DNA from: JAEUIG01 sp046349775 | GTDB taxonomy: Bacteria; Planctomycetota; Planctomycetia; Planctomycetales; Planctomycetaceae | Assembly (NCBI GenBank): GCA_046349775.1 | Contig: JAXMBS010000005.1 | Span: 62,001-126,000 of the forward strand | Reading direction: 5' to 3' | Length of the DNA stretch: 64,000 nt | Shown here: positions 19,139 to 27,990 of the stretch, piece after piece | Position numbering within the stretch: position 1 is the stretch's first letter | Layout: every line of letters begins with the position of its first letter | Notes under the pieces: model-generated | The model's database searches: none | What the model saw: the letters and a program-made list of their open reading frames with translations, nothing else | Told to the model about the DNA's origin: nothing | Program-made: the position numbers and the translations under genes

Positions 19139-20068
19139 ATGACAAAGTCATGCCGCATTTGTGTTGTTGGATCGGCCAACGTCGATCTGACGTTTTGCAC
19201 GTCGCGACTGCCGAAAGCCGGGGAGACGGTGTCGGGCCGCGCGCTGCACATCGGCATGGGAGGCAAGGGCGCCAACCAGGCAGTCGCAGCAGCGAGATTG
19301 GGCGCCGATGTTGCGCTCGTCGCATGCGTCGGCAGCGACAGTTTCGGTCGTGAAGCCATTGCCCGCTATCAGGCCGAGGGCATCGACACGTCTTTTGTCC
19401 GGCAAGACTCCCATCTGCCGACGGGCACGGCTGCGATCCTGTTGGACGACGAAGCCGAGAATCGCATCATTGTCGTGGCTGGCGCCAATGCTGGCTTGAC
19501 GGTCGCGGACGTGAAAAAAGCGGCTGTTGCCATTCGCGAAGCTGATGTTCTTCTTTGCCAGCTGGAAACACCGCTCGATGCAACCTTGGAGGCGTTCCGG
19601 ATCGCCCATGCCGCCGATGTGCTAACGGTGCTGACACCGTCTCCGATCAGCGAGTTACCCGAAGAGTTGCTGCGTCAGTGCGATCTGTGCGTGCTCAATC
19701 GGACCGAGATGGAGTTCCTCTCGCGGTGTCCGGTCGACAGTCCTGATGCTGCTGATGCCGCGGCCAAGTCGCTCAAGAGTCGTGGCGTGAGATTCGTTGC
19801 CGTGACGATGGGCAAGCATGGCGCCTGTCTGCTGGACGACGCGGGAGCGACGCACATTCCGGCAATCACTGTCGACGCGGTCGATACGACAGGCGCCGGA
19901 GATGCCTATACCGCAGCATTGGCGGTTTCGCTGGGCTGTGGCCTGGAATTGAGACAGGCCGCACGTCGAGCCAGCGTGGTTGCAGCGATCACCGTGACCC
20001 GGGTTGGCACCCAGACCGCATTTCCACATGGATCTGAAGTTGAAGAGCAAATAGGTGCGGTGCTTTGA
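19139..20068 (+). CDS. rbsK: Ribokinase (PfkB family sugar kinase)
   Basis: About 309 residues. PfkB signatures are clear: ICVVGSANVDLTFCTSRLP at the start, GMGGKGANQAVAAARLGADV near residue 40 and DTTGAGDAYTAALAVSLGCG near 250 with the catalytic Asp. The internal PTGTAAILLDDEAENRIIVV is ribokinase-like. The reaction would be ATP-dependent phosphorylation of ribose or a related sugar; substrate is inferred. The ATG at 19139 is chosen because it places the first beta strand directly after the start; a longer form from 19064 overlaps the cupin gene and adds a low-complexity leader. A hairpin (CCGCCG/CGGCGG arms near 19090-19111) lies just upstream of the start. Confidence 0.9.
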   Translation: MTKSCRICVVGSANVDLTFCTSRLPKAGETVSGRALHIGMGGKGANQAVAAARLGADVALVACVGSDSFGREAIARYQAEGIDTSFVRQDSHLPTGTAAILLDDEAENRIIVVAGANAGLTVADVKKAAVAIREADVLLCQLETPLDATLEAFRIAHAADVLTVLTPSPISELPEELLRQCDLCVLNRTEMEFLSRCPVDSPDAADAAAKSLKSRGVRFVAVTMGKHGACLLDDAGATHIPAITVDAVDTTGAGDAYTAALAVSLGCGLELRQAARRASVVAAITVTRVGTQTAFPHGSEVEEQIGAVL

Positions 20069-20082
20069 AGCCGCAACGGAGT

Positions 20083-20280
20083 GTCAAGAACGAGTTGGAA
20101 GTCAGGACTTACGAACTCCGAGTCCGAATAGTGGCATCGAGGATCTGAATTGCTTTTGTGAATTCGCGCGGCGCAGGTTTACAGGCGACGGACAGGTCAG
20201 ATCGAGAGGAGAGCGAGCGGTCGTCACCGCACCGAGTGCCCGCGACGTTCTCCCAGCGGGTCGCCGGATCCGCAGCTATT
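20083..20280 (+). pseudogene. Remnant of a four-helix-bundle (23S rRNA-intervening-sequence type) protein gene
   Basis: Directly after the ribokinase stop, one frame reads VKNELEVRTYELRVRIVASR, which matches the start of planctomycete four-helix-bundle proteins (M-K-N-E-L-E-x-R-T-F-x-F-A-V-R-V-V). It hits a TGA at 20146 and then, in the same frame, continues NSRGAGLQATDRSDREESE, resembling the N-x-R-A-G-x-x-I-A-D-Q-L-I-R-S segment that follows in the family. The initiation codon is GTC, one codon is a stop and the C-terminal half is not recognisable, so this is a dead copy. Assignment is by remembered family pattern. Confidence 0.5.
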
Positions 20281-21898
20281 CTGAAGTCAGGTATTCGACG
20301 GCGCGCTGCAGCAGGCGGTCGTAGTAGTCGGCCACGTTCTCAGTCGTGAGGAGCACGACATCATCTGGAACCGGCGGGTTCCCCTCCAGTTCTTCGCCAT
20401 TGGGACGATAGGTGCGGCCCATCGACCAGATGAACTCCGCCACTGGCTGACCGGTCGTCGGGAAGGTCACGTTCTCCTCCCATTCCCAGCTGTTGCTGTA
20501 TCCTCCCGTAGGCATGCCGATACTGTGACATGCGCCGTTGTCGATCAAGATCGAGGCGACCTGATCGACCTGGGAGCCCATCTGGCTGCCGAAGATCGCG
20601 ACCAGCCGCCCCGTGAAGTGCTGCGGAGCGGGCTGCAGGATTCCGTCCGATTCGACGGGCAGGTGCCGCAGTTTGAAGGGCACTGGCGCGGTATACGCGT
20701 CGCCACGAGCCTGAGCCGCCCGGACGTCATTGAGCAACCAGTCGCGTAGACGCGGCGATGCTTCGCGGCTGGCGATAAACGGATCGATGACGTCGGAAAT
20801 CCGCAGGTCACCGAACGTCGTCTTGAAAGGCTGGCCCACCAGCACCTGCAGCGCCAACACTCCATCGGAACCGCCCCGCGAGCGAGTGAAGTCGACGATG
20901 ACGTCATGGTCCAACAGTTCGTTGCCGGACGAGTACGCGACCAGCTGAGCGAGGTCGTCAACGAGGTTGTCTTTCGTGAATCCCTTCCAATCAAAGGCTA
21001 CGATGTTCCGGCCAGGCGCAGAACGATAGAGATCGAACGATGGAAGCGACAGCGACACTGTGAATCCGGGAAAGGTGCGGCTCGGGAGTGACGGCCAGCT
21101 GACGTCGTCCGCCTTGAGTCCTGGCTGCCGGATCTCGTACTCGCCGCGCTCGGGGTTCCTTAATCGGTAGGTCGTCTCACCTCGATTTAGCGCCGTCGGC
21201 CACCACGCGGGCTGTGATCCCAATGCGCGGGCGAGCGCCCATGCGCGCCCGTAGAGAGTCGAATACAACAGGTATGGTCCGACGATTCGGTCGAATTCAA
21301 CCAAGGTTTGTCCATTGATCGCAACAATCACGTCCCCGACCTGCGGCGCACCGTCGATTCTCTGCACCTCATGGGCCACACGTTGCACACAGAACACGCG
21401 CGCGTCGAGTTGCTCGAAATCCGGTGCGAACTCGATGCCGGAAGAGTACTCCGTTGCATCCACCGCAAGTCCTTCCGGGATGGGCGTGACATCCATGTGA
21501 GCGTCGCACCTCAGTCCGCTCAGCCGGGCCACGGCCCGGAAAAGCTCGAGATCGCTGTCAGCACTGCGGAATTCGTCCCTCAATGGCGCGGCGTCCCGCT
21601 CAAAGTCCAGCTGCAGTACGGCCGTCTTCCGGTCCGAAAAGGCGTGACGTCGGAGCGTGGTCGCGACCAATTCGTCGAACAGCGCGAGCCGGTCCTGTGC
21701 GGTATGGCGTGTGACAGGAGACGGCAGCGCCCCAGTCGGTGCCGTCTGGGTTGAGGCGTCTTGGAAGAGAGTGTTCTGAGGGCGTGCAATCGGAGTCTTT
21801 GCAGACTCGGATTCATTGGATTGCGAGCAGCCCGGCAGGCAGAGAGCGGTCGCAATCAGAAGCCAGCGCCAGCTCTGCAGTCTCGAAATAACACGCAT
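20276..21898 (-). CDS. Lipoprotein with PDZ-like and S41 peptidase-like regions
   Basis: About 540 residues with a lipoprotein signal (WRWLLIATALCLPGC, lipobox L-P-G-C). A PDZ-like segment is seen around 165-190 (GDVIVAINGQTLVEFDRIV). The C-terminal half resembles the C-terminal processing peptidase fold: VIVDFTRSRGGSDGVLALQ and, later, VAIFGSQMGSQVDQVASIL followed by GMPTGGYSNSWEW, where S41 enzymes have the catalytic Ser region and the T-x-G turn. The exact catalytic Ser and Lys are not certain, so activity is inferred. ATG 21898 is preferred because it gives a proper signal. It overlaps only the remnant downstream and is divergent from nothing intact. Confidence 0.72.
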   Translation of the reverse strand: MRVISRLQSWRWLLIATALCLPGCSQSNESESAKTPIARPQNTLFQDASTQTAPTGALPSPVTRHTAQDRLALFDELVATTLRRHAFSDRKTAVLQLDFERDAAPLRDEFRSADSDLELFRAVARLSGLRCDAHMDVTPIPEGLAVDATEYSSGIEFAPDFEQLDARVFCVQRVAHEVQRIDGAPQVGDVIVAINGQTLVEFDRIVGPYLLYSTLYGRAWALARALGSQPAWWPTALNRGETTYRLRNPERGEYEIRQPGLKADDVSWPSLPSRTFPGFTVSLSLPSFDLYRSAPGRNIVAFDWKGFTKDNLVDDLAQLVAYSSGNELLDHDVIVDFTRSRGGSDGVLALQVLVGQPFKTTFGDLRISDVIDPFIASREASPRLRDWLLNDVRAAQARGDAYTAPVPFKLRHLPVESDGILQPAPQHFTGRLVAIFGSQMGSQVDQVASILIDNGACHSIGMPTGGYSNSWEWEENVTFPTTGQPVAEFIWSMGRTYRPNGEELEGNPPVPDDVVLLTTENVADYYDRLLQRAVEYLTSE

Positions 21899-21984
21899 GG
21901 CGAATGCAGTATCCCAGTTGCGCACATGAAATGCACGATAAGTCGCGCGCGCGATTCAGGTCAATCGCGCGTTCCCCGCGGGCT

Positions 21985-22194
21985 GAAGCCGATCCGTTCA
22001 TCCGGTCTCTGCAGCAGGAGTGCACGGACCACATCATCGGCTGCGACGAGCGGCACTTCGACTGCCTGGTGCGGGAGCACGTCGAGCACTACCTCACCGA
22101 GCGTCCGCACCAGAGGCTGGGGAATGTGCCAGTGATCGCGCCGATCAGGTCTGCCAATGGCCCGCCAGATGGCGAAATCGTGTGCCGGACGTGA
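21985..22194 (+). pseudogene. 3' fragment of an integrase-core transposase
   Basis: The frame reads FIRSLQQECTDHIIGCDERH and then FDCLVREHVEHYLTERPHQ, RLGNVPVIAP, the end of a DDE integrase-core (rve) transposase with the family phrase H-Y-x-T-E-R-P-H-Q-G-L-G-N. The catalytic Glu region and everything upstream are missing; before about 21985 the similarity stops abruptly. A further possible piece (SSELLRF then stop, ending at 22220) lies in the next frame and resembles the L-G-G-L-L-R-H-Y tail of these proteins. No terminal inverted repeats were found. It marks a past insertion between the S41-like lipoprotein and the RG-rich gene. Confidence 0.75.
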
Positions 22195-22410
22195 AATCCA
22201 GCGAATTGCTGAGATTCTAACGGCAGCCGACACAGCGGGCCCCTTCTGGGGCTGCCCGGATGCAGTCTCGGTGTGACAATGATGGCACGCGAGCCACTAT
22301 CGCTGGCTCATGCGCGTAAAGTTGGTGTCGATCGTAGATACAAAACCCAGCTCGATCCGAACGGTTCGCGCACGTGCTCCCGAGGCCCTCAGCGTGGTCC
22401 GAATCCGGTT

Positions 22411-24378
22411 CTACGGCGCCTTGCGGAAGTCGAGCCCTTTGTCATCCGGGCCGCCGCCGAGGCTCTGGAAGTGGAATCCTCCGTCCTTCGGCGGCGTGAT
22501 CGTCGCCAGCATCACGCCACCGACATCGGGTTGCAACACGAGGTCGGCCCCATCCAGCACATAAATCCCTTCGACAACGCTCTGCTTCCCCCCGACGGAA
22601 AAGGTCCAGGTGAAGTTGCCATCCGCCGTCAGCTTCAACTCGAACTTCGCGATGTCGGCGCCTGATGCGGTCCATGTGCCGGCAAGGTCCGCTGCCGGAA
22701 TCCGGGGGGTCTCACGATCGACGGTCGGCACGGGCGGAGGCGCCGGAGTCGTGCCGGGCAGGCCATCCGGTCCGGCGACCATCTGCAGCATCTGTGTTGC
22801 GACCTCGTCCCTTGGATTCGCAGCGACGACTTTCTGCAACTGCTGGGCGGCAGCCGCCGTGTGGCCACACGTGATGTAGTGATACGCCAGCACGAACCGC
22901 GCGTCGCTGGCCTGCGGATGCTGCTTCGTATAATCCTCGAGCTTGCGCAACTGCTCGGTGTACGTCTCCATGTTGGAATACAATCCGCTGAGCGTCGTCC
23001 AGTCCCAGCCGGGACCGACGGCCAGCACCGCATTGAGCCCCGCCGCCGCATCGCGGTATTGACCGGTGGCGAACATGATCAGCGCGCGGAATTCGTGCAG
23101 CGTCGCATCGTCGGGGCGATATGACAGCGCGGCGTTCACGCCCTTGAGGGCGGCGTCATAATTGCCGGCAATGAATGCGGTGCGCCCCTCCTCAAAGGCG
23201 GCCATTCCCGGATCGGCACTCGGTTCCGTTGCCGGGGCCGTCGTTGCCGGTGGCGCCGCGGTCGGCGCTGTTGCCGCCGGTTGCGCGTACTCCGCCTGCT
23301 CATAGACCGTCAGCGGCTGCGAATAGTCGATCACAACTGAATCGCTGACAGGATAGGACTGGTAGTAATACGGGTTGTAGTAGTTGCTGTAGCCGAACCA
23401 GTAGTTGAGCCGATTCAGTCCCCACGCCGTGAGTCCAAACCCGAAGGCCACGGGATGCTGATCCCACATGTGGTGCCACCAGTTGTCCCAGTGTCCACCC
23501 CAGCAGCCGTGATTCCAGTAGGCGTGATCGTTCCAGCGGTTTCCAGCCCAGTCCTGCCAGTCCTCGCGAATGTCGTTGCGGTTGTCCCAGCGGTCGTTCC
23601 GCCAATCCTGCCAGTTGTCGCGATTCTGGTCCATGCGGTTCTGCAGGTCGTTGCGACGGTCGCCGCGGTGATCGCGGCGGTCGTTCACCCAGTCCTGCCG
23701 GTTGTTGAACCGACCGGGATCATCCCAGCTCGGGCGGTTGCCGGGACGGTCGCCCCCGGGTCGGTTTCCCTGGCCGGGCAACTGCGAGGGTCGATGGGCG
23801 CCTCCGGGAAGTCCACCTTGACCAGGCAATGTGCCTGGCCGGTTCGCAACGCCGGGCCGATCGCTGATTCCTGGCCGATTGCCGATATTCGGCCGAGTCC
23901 CCTGACTCGGTAATTGCGACGGGCGATTGCCGGCGCCGGGACGATTTCCACCACCGGGAGTTTGAGCAATCCCCGGACGATTCGACGGCAACGTCGACGG
24001 ACGACCGGCACCACCGCTCGGAAACTGCACATTTCCGGGCCGGCTGCCGCCGCCGGCGACGTTCCCGCCACCGGGACGACTGTCGCCCGGTCGCGGTTGC
24101 GAGGGACGCGTCGCCGGTCGCGCTGCTTGCGAGGGCGAACCCAGATTGGGCCGCTGTCCTCCGCGGTTGCCACTGAAAGAAGGCGAACGATTCACGCCTC
24201 CACTGGGCCGCCCGCCCCCGTGCGAGGGACGTGCACCGCCTCCGCCCCCGCGCATTCCGCCGCCTCCACGTCCGCCCCCTCCGCCGCGTCCGCCACGTCC
24301 CTCCACATCGAGATTGCAGAACAAGATCACGCACAGCAGTGTCAATGCCGCGCAGGTACTTCGGCCGAATGACGACAT
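22411..24378 (-). CDS. Exported RG/GP-rich protein with TPR-like region
   Basis: About 655 residues. After a signal peptide (CAALTLLCVILFCNLDVEG) comes a strongly biased stretch of Gly, Arg, Pro, Asn and Ser (residues 30-230; repeated G-N-R-P-G-x-x phrases), then an Arg/Asp/Trp/Asn-rich part with recurring N-D-R-W-D/N-R units, an aromatic segment with tyrosine-rich YSNYYNPYYYQSYP, an Ala/Pro/Thr linker and two or three TPR-like helical repeats around 390-520 (AFEEGRTAFIAGNYDAALKG, AALSYRPDDATLHEFRALIM). The last 100 residues look like a small beta-barrel (GTWTASGADIAKFELKL). The ATG has AGGAG eight bases ahead; a GTG nine bases upstream is less likely. It follows the SnoaL-like gene by 43 bases. 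Function unknown. Confidence 0.8.
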   Translation of the reverse strand: MSSFGRSTCAALTLLCVILFCNLDVEGRGGRGGGGGRGGGGMRGGGGGARPSHGGGRPSGGVNRSPSFSGNRGGQRPNLGSPSQAARPATRPSQPRPGDSRPGGGNVAGGGSRPGNVQFPSGGAGRPSTLPSNRPGIAQTPGGGNRPGAGNRPSQLPSQGTRPNIGNRPGISDRPGVANRPGTLPGQGGLPGGAHRPSQLPGQGNRPGGDRPGNRPSWDDPGRFNNRQDWVNDRRDHRGDRRNDLQNRMDQNRDNWQDWRNDRWDNRNDIREDWQDWAGNRWNDHAYWNHGCWGGHWDNWWHHMWDQHPVAFGFGLTAWGLNRLNYWFGYSNYYNPYYYQSYPVSDSVVIDYSQPLTVYEQAEYAQPAATAPTAAPPATTAPATEPSADPGMAAFEEGRTAFIAGNYDAALKGVNAALSYRPDDATLHEFRALIMFATGQYRDAAAGLNAVLAVGPGWDWTTLSGLYSNMETYTEQLRKLEDYTKQHPQASDARFVLAYHYITCGHTAAAAQQLQKVVAANPRDEVATQMLQMVAGPDGLPGTTPAPPPVPTVDRETPRIPAADLAGTWTASGADIAKFELKLTADGNFTWTFSVGGKQSVVEGIYVLDGADLVLQPDVGGVMLATITPPKDGGFHFQSLGGGPDDKGLDFRKAP

Positions 24379-24421
24379 GGAACTCACTCCTGCATTGTGG
24401 CAATCCGGTAGAGACTGAGCG

Positions 24422-25357
24422 CTATTCAGCGGTCGTCACTGCCGCTTCAGGCGGTCGTCGTGTCAACGTGATCTCCAGGTCCGGCAGCTTCTCGCCGTCG
24501 ACGATGCGGTCGCGCGTGCCGACCACGATGTGATCGTGGTCGATCTGTGTGTACGTGCGAGTCGCGGTCGAACTTTGTCCATCGGCACTGACGCCGGTCG
24601 CCCGCGCCTGCCAGGCACCATCGACAAACTGCCAGAGTCCTTCGCCAAAGCCGCCATTCGAATCGAAAACCCAGGAGCGAATCGTCTTCGCCTGCGGGTC
24701 CCAGCCGATCCGCTGCGAGCCCTTCATTGTGATCTCGCCGTCCTCGATCACCTGAAACTCACTAAGCAGGTACGACTTGTTGTCATCCCAGCGTGCCGTG
24801 TACTCGACGACGGAGTCGTTGCCCTCGTCGATCCACTCACCAATCAGAAATTCCAATTCGCGCAACCGGTCGTAGTTGGAGATCACCTCCCGAGCCACCG
24901 ATCGAGACGAAATGATCCGCCACGCACCGTCCTTCTTCAGGTGCACCGCCAGATAATGGCTGCGAGCGGTGAGCGTTTCGCCGTCCGGAAAGATCTCCAC
25001 GGCCCCTTCCTCGACAGCGACATCGGGCGTCAGGAACTTCAGTGAACCGACATCCAGACTGATCGAGGTCTTCGGCGACTCTGCAAATTCTTCGGCATAG
25101 GCCTGCTCGATCGCCTGGCGTCCTTCGATGACCTCGCCGTCTTCGTCTTCCATGCGGGCCTGTGGACCGAAAAGTCCGGCAAGGGCCTTCGCGTTGTGGG
25201 CGTTGTAGGCTTCGACGAATTGGATGGCCGCCTGGCGGACGGATTCTTCTTCAGCGCCCGAATTGGCCGCAGGCGCGTTCTGCGCAAATCCAGCGCGGAC
25301 AGCGCACAGGGTCAGGAAGCAGAGAGAGACAGACACGCGCAGGAGCAGGCGTGACAT
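24422..25357 (-). CDS. Secreted SnoaL/SgcJ-like (DUF4440-type) protein
   Basis: About 311 residues with a signal peptide (LLLRVSVSLCFLTLCAVRAG). Residues 35-160 form an NTF2-like cone: RQAAIQFVEAYNAHNAKALA, MEDEDGEVIEGRQAIEQAYA and LTARSHYLAVHLKKDGAWRI. The second half (FLIGEWIDEGNDSVVEYTAR, GSQRIGWDPQAKTIRSWVFD, SDGG-type turns) is a separate beta-rich domain. No enzyme activity can be assigned. It is upstream of the RG-rich gene on the same strand with a 43-base gap, which suggests cotranscription. Confidence 0.82.
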   Translation of the reverse strand: MSRLLLRVSVSLCFLTLCAVRAGFAQNAPAANSGAEEESVRQAAIQFVEAYNAHNAKALAGLFGPQARMEDEDGEVIEGRQAIEQAYAEEFAESPKTSISLDVGSLKFLTPDVAVEEGAVEIFPDGETLTARSHYLAVHLKKDGAWRIISSRSVAREVISNYDRLRELEFLIGEWIDEGNDSVVEYTARWDDNKSYLLSEFQVIEDGEITMKGSQRIGWDPQAKTIRSWVFDSNGGFGEGLWQFVDGAWQARATGVSADGQSSTATRTYTQIDHDHIVVGTRDRIVDGEKLPDLEITLTRRPPEAAVTTAE

Positions 25358-25458
25358 GGCGACACCCTGAAATGAGTCGAGCAGAGGATAGTGAGACGTG
25401 GCCCAACGATGATGATCGTTTCGCGAGCGTAATGAGTCAATTCAGTGGCACGGCCGCT

Positions 25459-27990
25459 CTACGTGATGTGGAGTTCGCGGCCGAAGTGTGACCCGCATTT
25501 CGCGACGCCTGAAACAGTGAGCCACCCTAGACGTTGTCTCCTTCGGTCGATTTCGTCCGGCCCGTCGAAGTCTTCATCGCGCTTGCCCCACTTCCAGCCG
25601 CTGATGGCCGGCACGTCGTCCCCGTGTTTCTGAATGTACTGCTTGTGATCGCTCAGCTTCTCATGGATTGCCTGCTTGAAGTACGCCGCCCGCGACCCCA
25701 GTTGCGGCAAACGGTCGATCACGTCCTCCACCAGATGGAACCGGTCGAGGTCGTTGAGCACCACCATGTCGAACGGCGTGGTCGTCGTCCCTTCCTCCTT
25801 GTAGCCGCGGACATGCAGGTTCTTGTGATTCGTCCGCCGGTACGTCAGCCGATGGATCAGCCACGGGTAACCGTGGAACGCGAAAATCACGGGCTTGTCT
25901 GTGGTAAAGAGCGCATCGAAATCGCGGTCCGAAAGTCCGTGCGGGTGCTCCCCCGGCGGCTGCAGCTTCATCAAATTCACGACGTTCACGACCCGGACCT
26001 TCAGTTCCGGCAGGTGCTGGCGCAGCAACTCGACCGCCGCCAGCGTCTCCAGCGTCGGCACGTCGCCGCAGCACCCCAGCACCACGTCCGGCTCACAGCC
26101 CTGGTCGTTGCTGGCGAATTCCCAGATGCCGATGCCGGCCGTGCAATGCTTGATCGCCTGGTCCATCGTCAGCCACTGCGGCGCCGGCTGCTTGCCGGCG
26201 ACGATCACATTGACGTAGTCGCGGCTCCGCAGACAGTGGTCCGTCACGGACAGCAGGCAGTTGGCGTCCGGCGGCAGATATACGCGGATCACTTCGGCCT
26301 TTTTGTTCACCACGTGATCGATGAACCCCGGGTCCTGGTGGCTGAACCCGTTGTGGTCCTGCCGCCACACGTGCGAACTGAGAAAGTAGTTGAATGACGC
26401 GATCGATCGCCGCCACGGGATGTGGTTGCACACCTTCAGCCACTTGGCGTGCTGGTTGAACATCGAGTCGATGATGTGAATGAACGCCTCGTAGCACGAA
26501 AAGAACCCGTGGCGGCCGGTGAGCAGGTAGCCTTCGAGCCAGCCCTGGCACTGGTGCTCGCTCAGCACCTCCATCACCCGTCCGTCCGGCGACAGGTGGT
26601 CGTCCTCCTCGTAGATCTCCGCCATGTAGCAGCGGTTGGTGACTTCCAGCACGTCCTGCCAGCGGTTCGAGTTGTTCTCGTCCGGGCTGAACAGCCGGAA
26701 GTTCCGGCTGTCCATGTTGAGCTTCATCACGTCCCGCAGGTATTTCCCCATTACGCGAGCGGACTCGGCCGTCGTCGCTCCGGGGCTGGGAACATCCACC
26801 GCGTAGCTGCGGAAGTCGGGGAGCTTGAGGTCCCGCAGCAACAAGCCGCCGTTGGCGTGCGGGTTGTCGCTCATCCGCCGATTCCCTTTCGGCGCCAGCT
26901 CCGCCAGCTCCGGGATGAGCCGGCCGCTGGCGTCGAACAACTCCTCGGGCCGGTAGCCCTTCATCCATCTTTCGAGGATGCGGATGTGCTCTTCCTTGTG
27001 CATCTCCCCCATGGGGACCTGGTGGCTCCGCCAGTAGTCCTCGCACTTCTTGCCGTCGATCTCGGCTGGGCACGTCCACCCCTTCGGCGTGCGGAACACG
27101 ATCATTGGCCAGGCGGGTCGCGCGACCTTGCCCTTGTCCCGAGCATCCGACCAGATGCGACGAATCTCGGCGGTCGCCGCATCCAGTGCCCCCGCCAACT
27201 GCTGATGCACGTCTTCCGGGTCATGCCCCTCGACGAAGTACGGTCTGTATCCCATCCCTTCGAAGAACTTCTGCAGTTCTTCCCTGGGAATCCGCGCGAG
27301 GAAACACGGATTGGCGATCTTGTAGCCGTTGAGGTGCAGGATCGGCAGCACCGCCCCGTCCCGCGCAGGATTGAGGAACTTGTTCCCGTGCCAGCCGGTT
27401 GCCAGCGGACCCGTCTCGGCTTCGCCATCGCCGACTACGCACGCCACGATCAGGTCCGGGTTATCGAACGTCGCGCCATATGCGTGAGACAGTGCGTAAC
27501 CCAGCTCTCCCCCTTCATGGATCGATCCCGGAGTTTCCGGTGCGACGTGGCTCGGGATTCCACCGGGGAAGCTGAACTGCTTGAACAGCTTCTGCATCCC
27601 TTCGGCGTCCTGGCTGATGTTCGGGTAATACTCGCTGTACGTCCCTTCCAGGTACGCGTGGGCGACGAGCGACGGCCCGCCGTGACCAGGGCCGATGATA
27701 TAGATCACATTCAAGTCATCGCGTTTGATCACCCGGTTGAGGTGCACGCAGAGCATGTTGAGACCGGGAGACGTTCCCCAGTGCCCCAGCAACCGCGGCT
27801 TGATGTGCTCGCGCTTGAGCGGCTTGCGCAGCAGCGGATTGTCGAGCAGATAGATCTGTCCGACCGACAGGTAGTTCAGCGCCCGCCAGTAAGCGTCGAG
27901 CTTTCCGAGTTCATCGGCTGTCAGCGGTCCGCGTGTCGGCGTGCGCGGCTGGTTCTGAGATTTCGCACGATTTTTTGTGGCAATAGTCAT
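25459..27990 (-). CDS. xfp: Phosphoketolase (xylulose-5-P/fructose-6-P)
   Basis: About 843 residues, somewhat longer than the usual near-800 because of N- and C-terminal tails. Thiamine-diphosphate enzyme signatures are clear: GHWGTSPGLNMLCVHLNRVI, GPGHGGPSLVAHAYLEGTYS, GSIHEGGELGYALSHAYGA, the ThDP motif VVGDGEAETGPLATGWHGNK, and later SHQDPGFIDHVVNKK, VIVAGKQPAPQWLTMDQAI and VIFAFHGYPWLIHRLTYRR. It splits xylulose 5-phosphate or fructose 6-phosphate to acetyl phosphate plus a triose or tetrose phosphate, in the cytoplasm. Its start overlaps the acetate kinase stop by four bases (ATGA), so the two are translationally coupled. The last 30 residues (after DGPDEIDRRRQRLG) are not typical and may reflect a lost stop. 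Confidence 0.96.
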   Translation of the reverse strand: MTIATKNRAKSQNQPRTPTRGPLTADELGKLDAYWRALNYLSVGQIYLLDNPLLRKPLKREHIKPRLLGHWGTSPGLNMLCVHLNRVIKRDDLNVIYIIGPGHGGPSLVAHAYLEGTYSEYYPNISQDAEGMQKLFKQFSFPGGIPSHVAPETPGSIHEGGELGYALSHAYGATFDNPDLIVACVVGDGEAETGPLATGWHGNKFLNPARDGAVLPILHLNGYKIANPCFLARIPREELQKFFEGMGYRPYFVEGHDPEDVHQQLAGALDAATAEIRRIWSDARDKGKVARPAWPMIVFRTPKGWTCPAEIDGKKCEDYWRSHQVPMGEMHKEEHIRILERWMKGYRPEELFDASGRLIPELAELAPKGNRRMSDNPHANGGLLLRDLKLPDFRSYAVDVPSPGATTAESARVMGKYLRDVMKLNMDSRNFRLFSPDENNSNRWQDVLEVTNRCYMAEIYEEDDHLSPDGRVMEVLSEHQCQGWLEGYLLTGRHGFFSCYEAFIHIIDSMFNQHAKWLKVCNHIPWRRSIASFNYFLSSHVWRQDHNGFSHQDPGFIDHVVNKKAEVIRVYLPPDANCLLSVTDHCLRSRDYVNVIVAGKQPAPQWLTMDQAIKHCTAGIGIWEFASNDQGCEPDVVLGCCGDVPTLETLAAVELLRQHLPELKVRVVNVVNLMKLQPPGEHPHGLSDRDFDALFTTDKPVIFAFHGYPWLIHRLTYRRTNHKNLHVRGYKEEGTTTTPFDMVVLNDLDRFHLVEDVIDRLPQLGSRAAYFKQAIHEKLSDHKQYIQKHGDDVPAISGWKWGKRDEDFDGPDEIDRRRQRLGWLTVSGVAKCGSHFGRELHIT

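Noticed and set aside
22255..22310. Hairpin GAGCCA/TGGCTC downstream of the RG-rich gene
   Set aside because: No T tract follows on either strand, so it is not called a terminator.
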